From Bacteriovoracaceae bacterium (GTDB taxonomy: Bacteria; Bdellovibrionota; Bacteriovoracia; Bacteriovoracales; Bacteriovoracaceae), in contig JAMPXB010000001.1 in assembly GCA_023701435.1 (NCBI GenBank), positions 241,871 through 305,870 of the forward strand: a DNA stretch of 64,000 bases, in the 5' to 3' direction. Shown in pieces: positions 16,822 to 25,544 of the stretch (its first letter is position 1; every line of letters begins with the position of its first letter). The notes below the pieces were generated by a model that had not been told where the DNA came from, searched no databases, and worked only from the letters and a program-made list of their open reading frames with translations. Both the position numbers and the translations under genes were made by a program.

Positions 16822-19800
16822 CTAGTCATCGAGCCAAAATAATCTCATCCCTTCATCTGAAGTATATTCCCACACTGGCGGTGCTTCAGGCAAAGTTTCA
16901 CCCTTAAGATAGGCAGCATAGAGGGCAAAGATTCTTTGCATTTCATTTGGATCATCAGAATTGGCGACCCAGTGACCACTAAAGTTCCAACCCGAAAAAG
17001 TAGCCCAGTTATTATTCGCGGCCGTGAGGAGTGTTCCGGGACTTGCTCCTGGACGGGCAATCATATTTTGCTCTATGGAGAGTTCCATGCAATTATCGGC
17101 GCCAGGTATTTTAAAGGTGGAAGTAATGTAACCGGCAAAAGGTAGAAATCCTGTTTTATCATTAAACACCCCATATGCGAGAGGATTTCCCTGGGATCCT
17201 GTTTGCCATGGGGTTTGAAGCATCCAATTTGCTGGGTCCACGTAACAATAGGTCGCATCAGTGGAAGTTGTAATCGTGGTATTAAACGGATAGAGCCACA
17301 GTCCTGGAGTTGAATAATAGTTTTCCGTTACCTGTGCCGCGCTACTACCAAAGTAAGTTCCTACGGTAGCACTTACATCAAACTCGTTGGACCCTCGGCC
17401 ATGCAAGGTATTCATGACTTGGATCTGTCCGTTATTGATAACTCTTCGAACAATACCAGAGGAGTAATTCAGGCTGACCACTCCGGCAATTTGAGAAGTG
17501 TTAGTGGAAATTCGGCCATGTCTAATATGGACATCTTCAATTGTTCCAAGATTGGCCGAAGCAAAGAGAGCGAGACTTGAGCCATCTGCATTTAGAGAAT
17601 TAGCATTATCCCAAATGTTTATATTGTTTTCCACTTGAGAAATCTTACCGCTGGTATTGTTGGTGACTACCACTCCACCTACTTGCATAAGGTAATAAGT
17701 GGCAGGATCTGAGTTCGTGATTCCTCCATTTAAACGAATATTGGAAATTTTTCCATCATTAGTGTTGGCAATACCACCAGTATAGGCGGTTGTTCTCATT
17801 TGCAGATCAATGCGGGCCTTATTAAGTTTTCCGGTGGCAGAAATAAATTTGAAGAGGCCACCAGAGTCGGCAGAAGTTCCATTAAACCAACTCAGTCCAT
17901 CCACTCCGAGGTGTTCAACAGTTCCAGAAAGAGTCTGGGCAATTAAGGCGGTTGGACCATTTCCGTGAACAGAGCTTCCCAGGAAAGAAATATTTTTGAT
18001 TACACCACTGACTTCATTAAATAATGAAATACCGCTTGCGCCAATGAGTTTTAAACCAAGGATTCCAAAACCACTTCCATCAAGGGAGCCTGTGAAGTTG
18101 GGTCCGATGTTGTTAAATCCGGGAGCAACGACAAAACCTGCCAGTTTATAATGGGCCCCAGGAGAAGTTTGCATCTCTGTCAGATGATTAGGGTTACAAA
18201 CCAGAATTGGGTTTGTGATTGTGCCTCGAAAGTAGGGACTGCTCATTTGGTTGGCCGCACTTAGGTTGGCGCCATTTTGTCTGCAGGGATGAGTGGTTTC
18301 TGTTAAAAGTCGAGGATGATCTCCCGCCACAGTCTGATCGAAGGCCGTGCCTAAATTCGGGAAAGCATTGGAAGTAAAATGAGACGAGAGAAATGCTGAA
18401 ATTCCAACGCTCGTAGTACTCAATGTTCCGGATAATCCCAGAGGAGGGTAGTAAACATCGACAAAGTCTGAGTTAGAGAGCCCATTCATCTGTCCCGCCA
18501 CTTCCGAAATTTGACAGTCAACATTGTTCCATAAACAGGTGTGCGAAATATCACCGGTAAAAAAGCTTCTTTGTACTTTATGGGTTCCAGCGGTACCAGT
18601 TACGATTCCAAAGAGTCCACCCACCACAGGAGCAGCATTTCTTTCCATGGAATAAATTCCGGCCTGGGCATAACTGTCACTGAGATTTGAATTATAAAAA
18701 TAGCCTACCAGACCACCAATGGAATTTTGTCCTCGTACATATCCTTCGAAGCGGGATTTACTGATAGTGCTATTATCGGCCCCACCCAGGAGACCTCCGG
18801 CAAAGGAATAATTGACCCCTTGCCATTGATTAATGGCCCCTTTCACTATTCCGCTGACTAAAACATTACTAATAGTAGAATTATATGAATGACCAGCGAG
18901 GCCTCCAACACTTCCTCGATCTGCTACGAGATCAGTTCCTTCAATGATGACATTATCGATGACGGTGTTAAATGCATAACCAGTCAATGTTCCCGCATAT
19001 TCTCCACCCAGCGAATCTCTCTCTCTTGCGTCAATCGATGCTTTGATAATTTTAATATTTTTCAGTGTTGCTGCTGAAGAAGTACGACCTGTTAAGGCCC
19101 CCACATATGTTGCCCCGGATATCTCGGGTTTTTCGAGGATAATATTTTTAATAATTCCATTGGTGGTAGCAAACATTCCCACTTCATTGGACTGCTCTAA
19201 ACGAATGCGCAGACCTTTGATTTTTTTGTTATTACCATTGAATGATCCGGAGAAAGAACCAGGAGTGGTGGTATGACAATTAGCAATTGATGCTCCAATC
19301 GGGAAAAAGTTTGAGCCTTCTTCCAGACATGAATACCAGGAAGGAGTGCTTAAAGCTGTAAGACCCTTACTTAAATGATTCAGATCAATGTCGTTTAGAA
19401 GTTTATAATGCTTGGTTGGATCACTGGTTACCATCGCCTGGAGCTGGGCCGCTGTGCAGATGAGGTATTGTCTTCCAGCACTTCCGTTACCAGCAGCATA
19501 AGGTTGAGCGGCGGGTGAAGTTAATCTTAAACCTGAACAAATAGTTAAAGGAGAAATTTCCACATAGAGCTTATGTCGGGCCGAGGCCATAGAAGGATCA
19601 GTGACCGCTTTTAAATTTGGTAAAGAGCTTCTCACTCCATGGGCCAGTTCATAACTGACCTTGCCCTTAGATGAGGTCAGAGTGGCATCGCAGTCATTAG
19701 TTCCAAAAAAGACATCGAGCGTGAGGTGAAAGGGAGTAGCTCCAAGAATACCACCTGGAAGTGCTGTTGCCTCAGTGAAGGCCAGTCCAGATTCTTCCTG

Positions 19801-20430
19801 AGCTGCCATCGGTTCACCGCTAAAACAGGCACTAGGAATTTCATCCGCTAAGAAATTATTTGCACCTTTGATTCGATCAAAGGCCCGGGCCCGAAAGCGG
19901 TAAGAAACCCCGCTACCTTTACCACTTTTACGATTGGGATTCGACAGATCATCCGTACACGCATCAGTATATGTCGAAAAGGTAGCGTCTACCTTTTCGC
20001 AAAATTCCAGTTTTGTATTGGGAAGAATATAGGGGGAAATTCCTCCTGTAGCGGCTCCACCGCTAAATTCGGTCTGCGCACAAAAAGCATTGTCTAAGGC
20101 GAGATCTACGGCAACCGGATCACCCGTGAGGGAAGCTTTCCCCAGGGCACAGCTTGGAGTGCCGGCGAGAGTTTGACTCCAGGCCATGGCATAGAAAGTC
20201 CACTCGCCATTGGGTAGGTTAACACTCACTTCGCTTGAACCTTTTAGAATGCGGCCAAAGGTTTGGCCATCGGGTCCTTGTCCCCAGATCATCAAACCAC
20301 CAGCGGCCATAGGAGAGCTGGCGATGTCACCTAAGGCAAAGGTGTTAGTGATTTTCAAATTGGCGTTTGATCCAGATTGTGAACAAGCGGTAACAGCTAG
20401 TAGCGACAATAGGATTAAAACGTTAAGCAT
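16822..20430 (-). CDS. Large GLUG-repeat surface lipoprotein, 1202 residues
   Basis: The signal peptide ends in a lipobox (LSLLAVTACSQSG). After a ~300-residue N-terminal region with several cysteines, residues ~330-700 and ~760-1050 carry repeated GLUG-type units such as GGLAGHSYNSTISNVLVSG, GGLLGGADNSTISKS and GGLVGYFYNSNLSDSYA. These build a beta-helix or solenoid, as in IgA-protease-like and adhesin proteins. Probably anchored in the outer membrane and exposed, possibly an adhesin (inference). It stands alone on the minus strand, divergent from a JmjC protein. The Shine-Dalgarno is weak (GGGAA). Confidence 0.75.
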   Translation of the reverse strand: MLNVLILLSLLAVTACSQSGSNANLKITNTFALGDIASSPMAAGGLMIWGQGPDGQTFGRILKGSSEVSVNLPNGEWTFYAMAWSQTLAGTPSCALGKASLTGDPVAVDLALDNAFCAQTEFSGGAATGGISPYILPNTKLEFCEKVDATFSTYTDACTDDLSNPNRKSGKGSGVSYRFRARAFDRIKGANNFLADEIPSACFSGEPMAAQEESGLAFTEATALPGGILGATPFHLTLDVFFGTNDCDATLTSSKGKVSYELAHGVRSSLPNLKAVTDPSMASARHKLYVEISPLTICSGLRLTSPAAQPYAAGNGSAGRQYLICTAAQLQAMVTSDPTKHYKLLNDIDLNHLSKGLTALSTPSWYSCLEEGSNFFPIGASIANCHTTTPGSFSGSFNGNNKKIKGLRIRLEQSNEVGMFATTNGIIKNIILEKPEISGATYVGALTGRTSSAATLKNIKIIKASIDARERDSLGGEYAGTLTGYAFNTVIDNVIIEGTDLVADRGSVGGLAGHSYNSTISNVLVSGIVKGAINQWQGVNYSFAGGLLGGADNSTISKSRFEGYVRGQNSIGGLVGYFYNSNLSDSYAQAGIYSMERNAAPVVGGLFGIVTGTAGTHKVQRSFFTGDISHTCLWNNVDCQISEVAGQMNGLSNSDFVDVYYPPLGLSGTLSTTSVGISAFLSSHFTSNAFPNLGTAFDQTVAGDHPRLLTETTHPCRQNGANLSAANQMSSPYFRGTITNPILVCNPNHLTEMQTSPGAHYKLAGFVVAPGFNNIGPNFTGSLDGSGFGILGLKLIGASGISLFNEVSGVIKNISFLGSSVHGNGPTALIAQTLSGTVEHLGVDGLSWFNGTSADSGGLFKFISATGKLNKARIDLQMRTTAYTGGIANTNDGKISNIRLNGGITNSDPATYYLMQVGGVVVTNNTSGKISQVENNINIWDNANSLNADGSSLALFASANLGTIEDVHIRHGRISTNTSQIAGVVSLNYSSGIVRRVINNGQIQVMNTLHGRGSNEFDVSATVGTYFGSSAAQVTENYYSTPGLWLYPFNTTITTSTDATYCYVDPANWMLQTPWQTGSQGNPLAYGVFNDKTGFLPFAGYITSTFKIPGADNCMELSIEQNMIARPGASPGTLLTAANNNWATFSGWNFSGHWVANSDDPNEMQRIFALYAAYLKGETLPEAPPVWEYTSDEGMRLFWLDD

Positions 20431-20549
20431 AAGTATTCCCTTACTTTAATAGAGCATCACTTTCTCCTCGGTATTTGAGCGATTTTTTTTACTTAATCTT
20501 AATTAATCGTATTAGTCGGCCAATCGGGGATTGTGCTAGGATCGAATCT

Positions 20550-21446
20550 ATGAAAACAGGTTTATCCCTCATTAATCCTTATACTATTACTCAGTTTCTC
20601 GCTTGCTATGAAAAAAACGCGCCTTTTATGGTTCGCCCTCAAAGTGAGATCATTAAACCCTTGGTGGAACTGCCCTTTCTGGCTTCATTGGAAGCTCTGC
20701 TCAATTCCTGGCCCCACCCTGTTCAGGCCCATTTGCCTGATGTGCGGGACGAGGCGAGCTCCATTGAGACCACTACTAAAGACGCGCTGAAATTATTTAA
20801 TAACGGCATGGGGCTGCTCTTTAATGAGGCACACACCATTTCGCCACTTCTGACAGAGTGGTTAGAAAATCTCCGAAAGGATTTGGGTTTATCGGCAATG
20901 ACTATCGGGCGTTGTCTTATTTACGCCACTCCTGATGGTAAGGGCACCGCCCCCCATTTTGATCAGAATATGAACTTTGTGCTACAGATTCATGGCACGA
21001 AGAAATGGAAAATTGCTGCCAATCACGATGTGATTAATCCCCTCACCAGACACACCATGGGTCTCGAACCAGATCCCGAGATGATGAGCTATCTGGAAGG
21101 ACCGCTTCCGACCCAGATGCCAGAGGATGCCCAGGAGTTTGAACTCACTCCCGGCTCAGTGTTATTTGTGCCCAGAGGTCAGTGGCACTCAACAGAGGCC
21201 GCCGGGGACGCCTTGGCGCTTAATTTTACATTTACTCCACCCACCTGGATTGATCTCTTTACCGCGGCGATGAGAAGTCGCCTGGCCCTTATGCCTGAGT
21301 GGCGGGAGACGGCCAGTGGAGTGGCCGATGAAGACAGACGGCCCCTGGCCCAGCATAAATTCGACTACTTGCTCTCAATACTCGCCCAGGAACTCCCTCA
21401 TTGGAGGGCCAGCGATGTTCTGGATGCGACGGATCCGGAATTATGA
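20550..21446 (+). CDS. JmjC/cupin Fe(II)-2-oxoglutarate oxygenase (RoxA-like)
   Basis: 298 residues from the ATG at 20550; upstream in-frame codons at 20475 precede any ribosome site. The metal triad is visible: His and Asp in APHFDQNMNF (~136-138) and the distal His in GSVLFVPRGQWHST (~211). The strand NFVLQIHGTKKWKI is typical of JmjC enzymes of the ribosomal-oxygenase (YcfD/RoxA) type, which hydroxylate ribosomal proteins. It directly precedes the ribosome-assembly GTPase gene rbgA (36 bp gap), which fits a ribosome-related role. Substrate is not known. Confidence 0.75.
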   Translation: MKTGLSLINPYTITQFLACYEKNAPFMVRPQSEIIKPLVELPFLASLEALLNSWPHPVQAHLPDVRDEASSIETTTKDALKLFNNGMGLLFNEAHTISPLLTEWLENLRKDLGLSAMTIGRCLIYATPDGKGTAPHFDQNMNFVLQIHGTKKWKIAANHDVINPLTRHTMGLEPDPEMMSYLEGPLPTQMPEDAQEFELTPGSVLFVPRGQWHSTEAAGDALALNFTFTPPTWIDLFTAAMRSRLALMPEWRETASGVADEDRRPLAQHKFDYLLSILAQELPHWRASDVLDATDPEL

Positions 21447-21481
21447 GGTAATTGGGTGAGCTCTATGTTACATTCGGCCCC

Positions 21482-22369
21482 ATGAGAAGACAGAACGATC
21501 CTAGTGGCCCATCGAAGGCCTTATTTAACTGGTACCCGGGCCACATGGCCAAGGCCTTAAGAGAAATCAAACAAAAACTTAATATGGTGGATATCGTGCT
21601 CGAGATCCGCGATGCCCGTGTGCCGCTCGCTTCGGGTAACCGAAATCTATATGAAGGGCTGGGACAAAAACCTAAGCTCATCGTTTTAAATAAAGTAAAC
21701 CTCGCTGATGAGGAGATTGTTGCGAAGTGGGCCGAGTGGTTTGAACAGCAAGGGACCCCATTTTTTTTCGTGGACTGCTTTGATAAGTCGGCGATCAAAA
21801 AGGCCGTGAGCATGGCCCGCCAAATTGTGGAAGACAATCGCCGAAGCTGTAATCCTGATTTGCTTGAATCCAAGGCAAAACTAAAACTCATGATTGTGGG
21901 GCTTCCTAATACTGGAAAATCAACTATCATCAATCAGCTCGCTAATAAGAATGCAACGAAAGTGGCCGATAAGCCGGGCCAGACGCAAATTCAGCAGTGG
22001 ATTTCCGTTGATAGCACTATTGAACTTCTGGACACTCCAGGAGTTATGCCTCCCCAGGTGGATAAGGAAGAGCATGGGCTGTGGTTAAGTGCCATTCATG
22101 CCATTCCTGATGATATTGCCGGAGAAGAGACGGTGGCGGTGTTTATCGTCAAGCATCTCCTCGCCCGTAAATCTCAGGAGTTTTTGGATCGTTTTAAACT
22201 AGAGTCTTTTGACATCAGTATTGATGATGCTTTTCTGGGAATTGCTAAAGTGCGCGGCTGTTTACGCCAAAAAGGTCTGCCGGATCTAGACCGAGTTTAC
22301 AAGATTGTACTGGCGGAATTCCGCAAGGGCGAGCTGGGAAAAACTTGTTTTGGATTACCGCCGAAGTAG
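21482..22369 (+). CDS. rbgA: Ribosome biogenesis GTPase A (YlqF/RbgA)
   Basis: A circularly permuted GTPase that acts in late 50S subunit assembly. From the ATG at 21482 the 295-residue protein contains NWYPGHMAKALREI, the family start, then G4 (LNKVNLAD, ~68), G1 (GLPNTGKST, ~140) and G3 (LLDTPG, ~183), in permuted order. The start is set by family comparison; a TTG at 21452 behind GAGGT is an alternative. Its 3' end overlaps the convergent glycosyltransferase by 15 bp. Confidence 0.92.
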   Translation: MRRQNDPSGPSKALFNWYPGHMAKALREIKQKLNMVDIVLEIRDARVPLASGNRNLYEGLGQKPKLIVLNKVNLADEEIVAKWAEWFEQQGTPFFFVDCFDKSAIKKAVSMARQIVEDNRRSCNPDLLESKAKLKLMIVGLPNTGKSTIINQLANKNATKVADKPGQTQIQQWISVDSTIELLDTPGVMPPQVDKEEHGLWLSAIHAIPDDIAGEETVAVFIVKHLLARKSQEFLDRFKLESFDISIDDAFLGIAKVRGCLRQKGLPDLDRVYKIVLAEFRKGELGKTCFGLPPK

Positions 22370-23185
22370 GCCACGGACCATTTCACTAAGCTCGGCATGC
22401 TCATTGAGATTTTGATGCTTAAGGTAGCCCTGGAGAAGTATGGGGGCCTTTTTGTTGATCTCGATGAGAATCATTTCTTTTTTATCCTCTGAGAGATTCT
22501 GTTTAGTGAGAAGCCTCACCAGTGAACGAATCCGCCAGTAATCCATCGCCGGATACTTGGTGGAGAGTTGGTCTTCATGGCCTCCGTACTTTTTCACCAG
22601 ATGATCAGAGATAAATCCCACTTCCTCGGTGGCGAGAATTTTTAACCATAAATCATAATCTTCACAGACAATGAATTCCTCATCAAAGTGGCCGTGTTCT
22701 TCACAGAGTTCGCGCTTCATCATCACCGTGGAAGGAGAGATGAGGCACATCTCCAGGGAGCGGCGAAAAATATCAAAATTACTTTTATCAAACTTCTGCT
22801 TGGGATTAACTCTCACGCCGTTTCGAATCCACATCTCATTACTGTGAACGAATCTTAAAGCGGGGTTTTCGCTCAGGAAGTTGACCTGGGTTTGAAGTTT
22901 CTGGGGCAGCCATTCATCATCCGAATCAAGAAAGGCGATCCAGGGGGCGCTGGAAGTCTTGATACCTAAGTTGCGGGCGGCACTGACCCCTTTGTTGTCC
23001 TGTCTTAAATAATGAACGTTAGAAGCGCTGGAGTACTGGGCCATCTTGTGGGCAGTATCATCAGTGGAGCCATCATCTATAACATACAGATTAAAATGCT
23101 TATGCTTTTGCCCGAGTACTGACTGGATAGCTCGGTCAAGAATAGAGGCGCGATTAAATGTGGGGAGAATAACATCAATTAACAT
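22355..23185 (-). CDS. Family 2 glycosyltransferase
   Basis: 276 residues with a GT-A fold: IDVILPTFNRASILDRAIQSVL, VIDDGSTDDT, NKGVSAARNLGI, and the metal-binding DSDDEW. The second half contains ISPSTVMMKRE and EDYDLWLKI, the acceptor-side ED motif. It is soluble and probably transfers a sugar to lipopolysaccharide, capsule or protein; the acceptor cannot be told. A single gene convergent with rbgA and divergent from the BON-domain gene. Confidence 0.88.
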   Translation of the reverse strand: MLIDVILPTFNRASILDRAIQSVLGQKHKHFNLYVIDDGSTDDTAHKMAQYSSASNVHYLRQDNKGVSAARNLGIKTSSAPWIAFLDSDDEWLPQKLQTQVNFLSENPALRFVHSNEMWIRNGVRVNPKQKFDKSNFDIFRRSLEMCLISPSTVMMKRELCEEHGHFDEEFIVCEDYDLWLKILATEEVGFISDHLVKKYGGHEDQLSTKYPAMDYWRIRSLVRLLTKQNLSEDKKEMILIEINKKAPILLQGYLKHQNLNEHAELSEMVRGLLRR

Positions 23186-23271
23186 CTTGGCCTAAAGTGT
23201 AACACTTGTTCTGCCTTAAGTCTTGGTCATCCCCTAAAAAGGGTTCTTAATAGAGTGGAGCAGGAGGGCCT

Positions 23272-23679
23272 ATGGGATACACAAATCGTTTTGGATCTGA
23301 CCGGGGACCATCTTACGGAGATGATAATTTATATCTCGACCGTGACTACAATGTGGGCGGAGGAGTCAGCATGGAAAATCATGAATGGGATCGAGGCTTC
23401 GGGCATCACAAAGAGGCAAGTTATTATGGCAAAGGGCCTAAGGGGTGGAAACTTTCGGACGAGCGCATTTGGGACAATGTCTGCGAAGCCTTAACGCGAA
23501 ATATGTATGTGGACGCAACCGATGTGGAAGTGGAAGTCTCCGACGGTTGGGTGGTGCTCAAAGGTTTTGTTGAGACCCGGAAAATGAAGCGTGAGGCAGA
23601 ACGTTGTGTGGAAGGGCTCTTAGGAGTTCTCGATGTGCAAAACGAAATTCGCATTAAGGGCAACGGGGAGAGCGTATGA
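23272..23679 (+). CDS. BON-domain protein
   Basis: 135 residues with GGAGGG before the ATG. The first ~60 residues are rich in Gly, Tyr, Asp and His and look disordered. The rest is one BON domain: DERIWDNVCEALTRNMYVDATDVEVEVSDGWVVLKGFVETRKMKREAERCVEGLLGVLDVQNEIRI. BON domains bind membranes or phospholipid and often act in envelope stress. No signal peptide is seen. The next small membrane gene overlaps by ATGA, so the two are coupled. Confidence 0.85.
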   Translation: MGYTNRFGSDRGPSYGDDNLYLDRDYNVGGGVSMENHEWDRGFGHHKEASYYGKGPKGWKLSDERIWDNVCEALTRNMYVDATDVEVEVSDGWVVLKGFVETRKMKREAERCVEGLLGVLDVQNEIRIKGNGESV

Positions 23680-23834
23680 AGTATTTGGGAATTTCTCTGA
23701 TCCTGATTGCCTTGGTGTTTTTAGGCACCACCATGCTGGCAAAAGTTCTCCCGGATAACTCCCGTGAGGCGGGGCTCGAGAAGAATTTTGAGCATGAACG
23801 CAGCCAGATGATCCAGGCCCAAGAAGAGCCCTGA
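23676..23834 (+). CDS. Single-pass membrane microprotein, 52 residues
   Basis: The start codon shares ATGA with the stop of the BON-domain gene. Residues 3-22 are a hydrophobic helix (YLGISLILIALVFLGTTMLA), followed by a charged tail (EAGLEKNFEHERSQ). The tail probably faces the periplasm. No family known. Co-translation suggests it works with the BON protein at the membrane. It ends 6 bp before the stop of the convergent TolC-like gene. Confidence 0.6.
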   Translation: MKYLGISLILIALVFLGTTMLAKVLPDNSREAGLEKNFEHERSQMIQAQEEP

Positions 23835-23840
23835 ACCTCT

Positions 23841-25100
23841 TTACTCCTCGAGGTAACCCATAATTTGTGCTCTGGCAATTTGGTAATCTTTCTTGATGTC
23901 AGCATAACGAAGTTTTGCCTCAACGATGCGCTGGAACGCCTGCAGAACATCAGGAGAATTCTTGATGCCTCTCATGTATTCACCCCAGACATTTTCATAA
24001 TAGCGCTGAGCAATCTTGTTGTTATCTTCTGCCGAGTGAACGAGATCATGGTTTAGAACATAAAGCTCATAAGAGTTTGCGTACCCTGATTGAATTTCTA
24101 ATTTCCTTTGTTCCTTTAAATGGGAAAAGGACATGGTTCGATAGGCCTGGGCCACAGACGTCGTCCGGGTTTGGTAACCATCAAAAAAGAAGGTTAATTT
24201 TAACCCTAAGACTTCCCCTTGGTCCCGGTCCATTTCATTGGTCTGATCAAGAGTTTGGAAGCGGGTGGTTTTGGCCCCATAAAGGTCAAATTGGGGCGCC
24301 CACCATCTGGAGTTAAGTGTGCTCTCAAATTCAAATGATGATTTTAATGCTTCGAGAATTTTGATTTCCCGGTGATTATCACCAGTAAAACCTTGGGCAT
24401 CAAAACTATCTAAAACGTGTTCGGGTTCATGAACATTAAGCTCCGGCACATCATAGATGGTATTTAAAGGGTGATTCAGTAAAGCTGTCATGGCCCTCAT
24501 GTTATTGGAGAGAATGATTTTCGCTTTTTGAAGATCTTGCACCAGCTGGATTTTGGTCTGGTTGAAATCGATTTCATCAGTCTTGGTCGCAAGATTATTT
24601 CTGATCTTCTTTAAGGCCGATTTGAGATTTGTTTCATTAAGTTTAAGAGCGGAATCTAAAACACTGATGACTTCTTTTTGAAAAATCATTTGCCAGTAAA
24701 GAGTTCGTGCCTCGGTTAAGACACTAAACTTAGAGTTTTGCAGTTCCGACTCTGCTCTGTTAAATTTAGCGGTTCGGGATTTTTCCTGAAGCTCGTCACG
24801 CCCACCGTTGAAGAGATTAATCGATGCCATGGCGGTGGCATAACCATAGGTATTAGAGATATCGTCTTGCGGAGTGCCGTCAGTGTTCTCATAACCTACG
24901 TTTAATTGCAGGCGAGGCAAAAATGATCGGCGCAAGTGACCTAATTCGGTCTGACTGGCCTCGATATCGGTCTTACTGCTAGCGATGCGTCCGTTTCTGC
25001 TCTCGATGAGAGCTGGCAGATCCTTCTCGTCTAGTTTTATAGTTGCCGCCAATGAATTGGCGGCGGTGAAAAAAATAATAAATGGTAAGGCCTTAAACAT
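23841..25100 (-). CDS. TolC-type outer-membrane efflux protein (CzcC/CusC class)
   Basis: 419 residues with a signal peptide (ending NSLAA). Two long helical hairpins with the repeated TolC pattern are visible: ALIESRNGRIASSKTDIEASQTELGHLRRSFLPRLQLNVGYEN and a second RKLEIQSGYANSYELYVLNHDLVHSAEDNN. It should form the outer-membrane exit duct for the RND pump of the same operon. It is last in the five-gene operon on the minus strand and 3 bp after the preceding gene. Confidence 0.85.
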   Translation of the reverse strand: MFKALPFIIFFTAANSLAATIKLDEKDLPALIESRNGRIASSKTDIEASQTELGHLRRSFLPRLQLNVGYENTDGTPQDDISNTYGYATAMASINLFNGGRDELQEKSRTAKFNRAESELQNSKFSVLTEARTLYWQMIFQKEVISVLDSALKLNETNLKSALKKIRNNLATKTDEIDFNQTKIQLVQDLQKAKIILSNNMRAMTALLNHPLNTIYDVPELNVHEPEHVLDSFDAQGFTGDNHREIKILEALKSSFEFESTLNSRWWAPQFDLYGAKTTRFQTLDQTNEMDRDQGEVLGLKLTFFFDGYQTRTTSVAQAYRTMSFSHLKEQRKLEIQSGYANSYELYVLNHDLVHSAEDNNKIAQRYYENVWGEYMRGIKNSPDVLQAFQRIVEAKLRYADIKKDYQIARAQIMGYLEE

Positions 25101-25103
25101 AAA

Positions 25104-25544
25104 TTAATCCAGGTTATCAAATCCTACAAATAGCTTCTCAGTCCCTTTAGTAAAAGTGACATAGATATCAAAGGGTCTCTTTTTTTGCTTAGGGATTTTT
25201 CCCATAAAGTGATCACCGTGGGCCATTAAAGAAAACTGATCTTTAGTCTTGGCCCTTCTGTTTTCTACTGTCCCTTTGGCTTCTTTGGAATACCCCTCAA
25301 GTTTTACTTGGGTCATTTTTAAATCATAAAGATAAAGTCTGACGGTACCATCTTCTGAGCGGACAATCTCCGCTTTCATGAGAGGAGGATTGTGCTTTGT
25401 TTTTGCCTGCATCTTGGTTTCACTCACCACGTTGCCGAGGATGCCGCCGAATTTGGAAAGTTCCGTAGGCATGTCACCATGGCCTTCATGGGCCAGAGCG
25501 AGGGCACTAAATAGTAAAGTAAGACCAATCATTAACGATTTCAT
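25104..25544 (-). CDS. Periplasmic His-bearing protein of the metal-efflux operon
   Basis: 146 residues. Signal peptide ends ALALA, followed directly by HEGHGD, a probable metal-binding start. Later His residues occur in MAHGDHFMGK. The strand pattern KAEIVRSEDGTVRLYLYDLKMTQV resembles the short beta domain found at the N-terminus of some CzcB-type adaptor proteins. It lies between pump and outer-membrane channel and overlaps the pump gene by 4 bp. No adaptor (membrane fusion protein) is present in the operon; this protein or the one at 28,687 could bind metal for the pump (inference). Confidence 0.6.
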   Translation of the reverse strand: MKSLMIGLTLLFSALALAHEGHGDMPTELSKFGGILGNVVSETKMQAKTKHNPPLMKAEIVRSEDGTVRLYLYDLKMTQVKLEGYSKEAKGTVENRRAKTKDQFSLMAHGDHFMGKIPKQKKRPFDIYVTFTKGTEKLFVGFDNLD

